Shown piece by piece: positions 63,157 through 64,000 of a stretch of DNA of 64,000 nucleotides (position 1 is its first letter; each line of letters starts with the position of its first letter). The notes below the pieces were generated by a model. It saw only the letters and a program-made list of their open reading frames with translations. It was not told the origin of the DNA and made no database searches. The DNA comes from Sphingomonas donggukensis (GTDB taxonomy: Bacteria > Pseudomonadota > Alphaproteobacteria > Sphingomonadales > Sphingomonadaceae). The stretch covers positions 1,984,001-2,048,000 of the forward strand of contig NZ_CP098401.1 of NCBI RefSeq assembly GCF_023674425.1, written 5' to 3'. The position numbers and the translations under genes were made by a program.

Positions 63157-64000
63157 GCGTCGCCGCGCAGGACGCCGGGCCGGCGGCGGGCGTATATCTG
63201 CGCAGCTATCTGGCGCCGCTTGCCCCGTTCCTCGACCGCGGCGACGTCACCGACATCTACGTCAACCGCCCGGGCGAGGTGTGGATCGAGACGATCGGCG
63301 GCGCCACCGAGCGCCACGACGTCCCCGCGCTCGACGGTGCGACCCTTACCCGGCTCGCGCGCCAGATCGCGGCGCTGTCGCACCAGGGCATCAGCCGCGA
63401 GCATCCCGTGCTGTCGGCGACCCTGCCGGACGGCGCGCGCGTGCAGGTGATCGCGCCCCCGGCGACGCGCGGCGACATGGCGATCGCGATCCGAAAGCAG
63501 GTGTCCGCCGACCTCGCGCTCGACGATTATGCGACCGGCGGCGCGTTCGCGGGCACGCGGGGCGCGATCGGCGGATCGGCGCCGGACCGCGACGCAGCGA
63601 TGGCGGGGATGCTCGCCTCAGGCGACTTCGCGGGCGTCTTGCGCGCGGCGGTGCGCGGGCGGCGCAACATCCTGGTGTCGGGCGGCACCTCGACCGGCAA
63701 GACCACCTTCCTCAACGCCCTGCTGCGTGAGATCGCGCCCGAGGAACGGCTGATCCTGATCGAGGACACGCCCGAACTGGTGCTGCGCCATGCCAATGCC
63801 GTCGGCCTGCTCGCCGCGCGCAGCGACCTGGGGGAGGCGCGGGTGAGCGCCGACGACCTGCTCGGCGCGGCGCTGCGCATGCGGCCCGACCGCATCATCC
63901 TGGGCGAGCTGCGTGGCGAGGAGGCTTATGCCTTCCTGCGCGCGATCAATACCGGCCATCCGGGGTCGATGAGCTCGGTCCACGCCGACAGCGCCGAGAG
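63153..64000 (+). CDS. virB11: VirB11 ATPase (partial, runs off the window)
   Basis: The first 282 residues of a VirB11-type hexameric ATPase, starting at the GTG at 63153 (GTGA overlap with virB10). The N-terminal domain has DVTDIYVNRPGEVWIETIGG. Walker A is GGTSTGKTT (residues 177-185), the Asp box is LILIEDTPEL, and the Walker B region is MRPDRIILGELRGEEAYAFLRA followed by NTGHPGSMSSVHAD. Roughly 45-60 C-terminal residues lie beyond the window. It switches the system between pilus assembly and transfer. Confidence 0.97.
   Translation, partial: MSVAAQDAGPAAGVYLRSYLAPLAPFLDRGDVTDIYVNRPGEVWIETIGGATERHDVPALDGATLTRLARQIAALSHQGISREHPVLSATLPDGARVQVIAPPATRGDMAIAIRKQVSADLALDDYATGGAFAGTRGAIGGSAPDRDAAMAGMLASGDFAGVLRAAVRGRRNILVSGGTSTGKTTFLNALLREIAPEERLILIEDTPELVLRHANAVGLLAARSDLGEARVSADDLLGAALRMRPDRIILGELRGEEAYAFLRAINTGHPGSMSSVHADSAE

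Overview
The window reads as one stretch of a high-GC alphaproteobacterial genome, most likely a Sphingomonas-type sphingomonad. This rests on base composition, dense ATGA/GTGA-coupled gene pairs, an MbfA-type ferritin-VIT fusion, and the overall gene repertoire. No rRNA, tRNA, CRISPR array, insertion sequence or replication origin was recognised. Taxonomy is inference; no search was run.

Layout. (1) 0.1-14.6 kb is a metal/envelope-stress block. It holds a CnrY/CnrX/ECF-sigma-like trio, a glutaredoxin-MauE fusion behind a textbook mer-type operator with a divergent MerR regulator, an MbfA iron exporter coupled to an ATP-grasp protein, a PepSY protein plus two-component system, and a tightly coupled RND efflux operon that includes a lipoprotein methyltransferase. 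A cardiolipin-synthase-like enzyme ends the block. (2) 14.7-19.7 kb carries a YVTN propeller/DUF305/membrane-protein operon, a uracil-DNA-glycosylase-like protein, a universal stress protein and the fluoride channel CrcB behind a clear fluoride riboswitch, then a DsbA-like protein. (3) 19.7-23.6 kb is a sulfite module: LysR regulator, TDT-family transporter, SorA-like molybdoenzyme and a cytochrome c. (4) 23.8-33.5 kb is one 3235-residue secreted repeat protein (FG-GAP, about ten beta modules, seven VLAND-type modules, RTX C-terminus), preceded by a probable winged-helix regulator. (5) 34.9-46.8 kb is mixed housekeeping and small envelope proteins: a LytTR two-component pair, lipoproteins, hydrolases, a PRC-barrel protein and two coupled amidohydrolases of which one lacks the metal-binding motif. 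It also contains a curious leader-like RNA with an 18-codon ORF at 41.2-41.45 kb. (6) 46.9-49.1 kb is uvrB. (7) 49.2-55.5 kb is a lasso-peptide-like island: a 47-residue precursor, a divergent beta-propeller protein, an asparagine-synthetase-like cyclase, a GNAT enzyme, a DUF6916 protein, a phage-tail-collar-like protein and a sulfotransferase-like protein. (8) 56.2 kb to the window end is a VirB2-3-4-6-8-9-10-11 type IV secretion operon, cut off inside virB11.

The most unusual items are the lasso-like locus without a visible B protein (leader peptidase/RRE), the 41.2-41.45 kb RNA in which a perfect Shine-Dalgarno sequence has a perfect 11-base complement downstream, the predicted surface-anchored isoaspartyl methyltransferase inside an RND operon, and the catalytic/non-catalytic amidohydrolase pair.
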